Origin: Malus domestica
Taxonomy: Eukaryota > Streptophyta > Magnoliopsida > Rosales > Rosaceae
Length of the DNA: 64,000 bases
Assembly (NCBI RefSeq): GCF_042453785.1
Contig: NC_091664.1
Span: 549,001 to 613,000 of the forward strand
Direction of reading: 5' to 3'
Part shown: in pieces, positions 60,986 through 64,000 of the stretch
Layout: each line of letters begins with the position of its first letter
Numbering within the stretch: position 1 is the first letter of the stretch
Notes under the pieces: generated by a model
What the model saw: only the letters and a program-made list of their open reading frames with translations
What the model was told of the DNA's origin: nothing
Database searches by the model: none
Program-made: the position numbers and the translations under genes

Positions 60986-63900
60986 ATGATGCAAGCCAAT
61001 CTCCTCACTCCATCTCCACGCCCCGCCACCGCCGCCACCTCCACGGCCTTCAAGTCCCTACCCCGACCACCTCATGTGCCCCGCCACCACCGGCCCCCAT
61101 TCTCCGTCAGAGCCTCCATTTCCGAGGCCGCCCAATCGTCGCCCTCCATCACCGTCGACTCACCCCCGCCCCCGGCCCCGAAGCAGCACCAAAAGCTCAA
61201 CAAGTACAGCTCCCGCATCACGGAGCCCAAGTCCCAGGGTGGGTCCCAGGCCATTCTTCACGGCGTGGGGCTCTCCGAGGAGGATTTGAGCAAGCCCCAG
61301 ATCGGCATATCGTCGGTCTGGTACGAAGGGAACACCTGCAATATGCACTTGCTAGGCCTCTCGGAGGCTGTGAAAGAAGGGGTCCAAGAGGCCGGCATGG
61401 TGGGGTTCCGCTTCAACACGGTCGGGGTCAGCGATGCAATCTCCATGGGCACCAGAGGAATGTGCTACAGCTTGCAGTCCCGAGACTTGATTGCCGATAG
61501 CATTGAGACTGTTATGGGCGCTCAGTGGTACGACGGCAACATCTCCATTCCTGGTTGTGACAAAAATGTGAGTCCTTTTTTTCAAATTTACTAAATTTCT
61601 GATTGTTATTGTGGATGGAAATGTGGGTTCTGTGCTTCTTAGTCTCAGAGCGTTTGTAAAGTTATGTTTTCGATTTCAATTAGCAAGGATTGTCTTTTTG
61701 GACACTAGAGATGCGGTATCTTAAGAGTTCAAGTGTTTCATAGGCACCCGTAAACGTCCCATGATTCTTTCAACTACTTTCAGTTTTATTTTCTGAAAGG
61801 ATCGTCTTATGCTCACACTTCTTGCAGATGCCGGGTACAATTATGGCGATGGGAAGGCTCAACCGACCAAGTATTATGATTTATGGTGGAACTATTAAGG
61901 TTTGAGTTCTCTATTTGATTGATTTACTGAAAGTACGAGTTATGTATTAATTCTTGTTTCGTATATGATTAGCGTTCTATTTTTCATATATTATTTGATT
62001 CGAGATCAAGTTCTCAATGATTTTTCTGTATCTTTATTTAGGATTGATCTTGCATGAGATAACAGGTTTATGAGGGAAAGCTGTATCATTTACTTGAGCA
62101 TGTTTTTCCTCCATAGTCAACGGTTTTTGCATATAAATAGGTTTTTCTTCTTTTCTCGATATCATAAGCTGTGTATAAATTAAGCTCGTGTTCTGGATTA
62201 AATTTCTGAATCTATGTACCTTCTGGATCTGTACATACACTTTGTATGTGTTGCTACGAAATAATTTCTCTTATTATTGGAGTCCGTGGCACTAACCCAC
62301 AATAACTTGGAATATATTATAACTTCTTTACTATACTATTATCTGATGATTGATGTTGTGTGATTCTACATCATAGTTGCTCTCAAATTAATCTGCTTGT
62401 TGTATATATTCTTTACAATAGAAAAATATGCGGGCTATCAGTCATAATATTTGTTTTATTTATCTTTCTTTTGTCTTTCTTGCAGCCAGGGCACTTCCAA
62501 GGCAATACTTATGATATAATATCTGCATTTCAGGTATGCCTTCTAATTTGAGGTTTGAATACTAATGTCAGAGCTGCCTACTTTTGGTTCTGCGTATAAA
62601 GATGTGTCCTGTTAACTTTTTATTTTTTTTTTATTTATTTTTTTTTTTGTATTTCGTAAATATGGTCTTGTTTTCTTTTTGATTTTGTTTCTTTGGTATA
62701 AGAAACAGTGTGTGTTTTGGCCCTTTCCATTTCCTTTGTGAAGCCATCAGTGAATGTGACAAAGTTGAAGAAAATTTCTCGTTTATTCCATTAGATGCTT
62801 GAAGGGCCACATTCTGTGTCTTCCACAGTATTTTAACATGTAGAAGTTGATTTCTTTGGTTTTAGCATTTCATTTTGGTAAGCTTGTTTCCAAGACCAGT
62901 AATGTAGTGCGACATGCAAGTTCAGTTAATCGACTAAATCACCAAAAATTGTCTAGATTCTAAGTTTTGTTTGCATTTGGTACAAATGGCTGTTCTTTCA
63001 ATGTTCTCATTAATAATATTGCTAGTATCCATGTTAAGATTCATGAAGGTTTATTGGAGAGGGATAGTCACACAAAATATGGTAGGGCAAAGCCTTCCGT
63101 GTTGGGAATGTTTTTTGGTTATCCGAATAAATAAACTCCATCCCTGAATGGGAGGCTGTGGAGAGCTTTCAGGGCGGTTTTTTGTTCAACTGCATGTTTA
63201 GCATCCCTGAATGGGAATGTCTTTGTTTCCATGAATAGAAAAGGATGATCTGGCAACTGCTTGCTGATGTGCGTAAAGTAAACTTCTTTACGCTGTTGCT
63301 GTAGAATATGTACTTGTTTGAATGAAGAGTACTTTCTACCTCTTTACCCTGAATATAGAAATTTTGAACTTATTCTTGCTGTTGTGATTTTAGATTCAAA
63401 GTCATGGCGTAGAATGTCAACCCAAACTTCAGTTTTTTTTTGTCGATAATTGCTTATGTAAATGCTGTTTGCCTTTAACATAAAAAGCTGTTTCAGAACA
63501 TAAATTGTTATGTTCTCAATGTGGCGAAGTCAAAAATTATTCTTAACAGATTTTTTTTAATACTTTTTACTGATATCGTAGTGTTATGGAGAATATGTAA
63601 GTGGATCCATAAGCGATGAGCAACGAAAGAATGTTGTCCTTAACTCTTGCCCTGGGGCTGGAGCTTGTGGTGGGATGTATACTGCTAATACGATGGCTTC
63701 TGCCATTGAAGCTATGGGAATGTCTATTCCTTACAGGTAGAGATGCCTTCAGAACAGAATTTAATTTAATATAATTTCTGTAAGCAATCAAATTCTTATT
63801 TTTGCCTTTGTTGTTTTTCACCCCTTCTCTAAAAGCTCTTCTACGCCTGCTGAAGATCCATTGAAACTGGATGAGTGCCGATTGGCTGGGAAATACCTCT

Positions 63901-64000
63901 TGGAATTACTGAAAATGGATTTGAAACCTCGAGATATTATTACTCCAAAGTCACTACATAATGCAATGGTTATTGTTATGGCATTAGGGGGGTCAACCAA
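60986..64000 (+). CDS. DHAD: Dihydroxy-acid dehydratase, chloroplastic (5' part, cut by window end)
   Basis: Dehydrates 2,3-dihydroxy-3-methyl acids to the 2-oxo acids used for valine, leucine and isoleucine in plastids; an Fe-S lyase. Exons seen: 60,986-61,567, 61,828-61,899, 62,486-62,533, 63,582-63,736 and 63,836 to beyond the window, in consistent phase with GT-AG introns. The first 45 or so residues are Ser/Thr/Pro/Arg-rich with no acidic residues, as in a transit peptide. Conserved DHAD motifs follow: [27 protein letters not shown] and [12 protein letters not shown], which hold the three cysteines that bind the Fe-S cluster. Two adjacent ATGs (60,986 and 60,989) make the exact start ambiguous by one residue. 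The remaining half or more of the protein lies to the right. Apparently intact. Confidence 0.95.

Noticed and set aside
60913..61500. 195-codon open frame overlapping the start of DHAD in another frame
   Set aside because: It is a by-product of the GC-rich, proline-coding transit-peptide exon. The DHAD frame has conserved motifs and proper splice sites, the other frame has none.

Overview
This is eukaryotic nuclear DNA from a flowering plant, very probably the apple tribe of Rosaceae (Malus/Pyrus-like). The basis is two chalcone synthase genes whose proteins look like apple/pear CHS, GT-AG introns, a chloroplast-targeted dihydroxy-acid dehydratase, and many plant transposable elements (TEs). 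Species assignment is inference from recalled family resemblance; no search was run.

Layout. 1-17,488 is a TE graveyard with no convincing intact gene. It holds a diverged large duplication (about 480-1,540 versus 2,931-8,520, the second copy split by insertions), a tandem-repeat block (3,012-6,560), a small TRIM-like LTR element (8,792-9,930) inside an unidentified coding fragment, a 2.17-kb solo LTR (10,069-12,241), TIR/MITE elements and an Au-type SINE piece. 17,489-33,114 is one 15.6-kb Ty3/gypsy element of the Tat type, with near-identical LTRs and a 5-bp target duplication. It carries gag-pol on the plus strand, broken by two stop codons. Downstream, on the opposite strand, it carries an intron-containing gene with its own TATA box, plus a second minus-strand ORF.

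34,560-49,591 holds two chalcone synthase genes in head-to-head orientation (minus at 34,560-35,905, plus at 47,403-49,591). The 11.5-kb spacer is packed with insertions: a Mutator-like MITE, SINEs, a PIF/Harbinger-like element, a hAT element with perfect 8-bp target duplications beside a nucleotide-sugar-transporter gene fragment, a 5'-truncated LINE with 19-bp target duplications, and an ATCGAT-rich fold-back element upstream of the second CHS promoter. 49,592-52,754 is intergenic with two palindromic MITEs. 52,755-59,995 is an 11-exon gene for a nuclear-looking DnaJ-domain protein. 60,986 to the window end is the 5' part of dihydroxy-acid dehydratase, cut by the window edge.

Function. The two CHS genes make the entry enzyme of flavonoid/anthocyanin synthesis. 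They share G-box plus TATA promoter geometry and a 5' leader motif, so they look like a recent inverted duplication with both copies apparently functional. DHAD makes the 2-oxo acid precursors of branched-chain amino acids in the plastid. The DnaJ protein is probably a nuclear co-chaperone. These loci show no operon-like link. The main novelty candidates are the spliced antisense gene inside the retroelement, and the position of that element's 3' LTR, whose promoter points into the 3' end of the minus-strand CHS gene.
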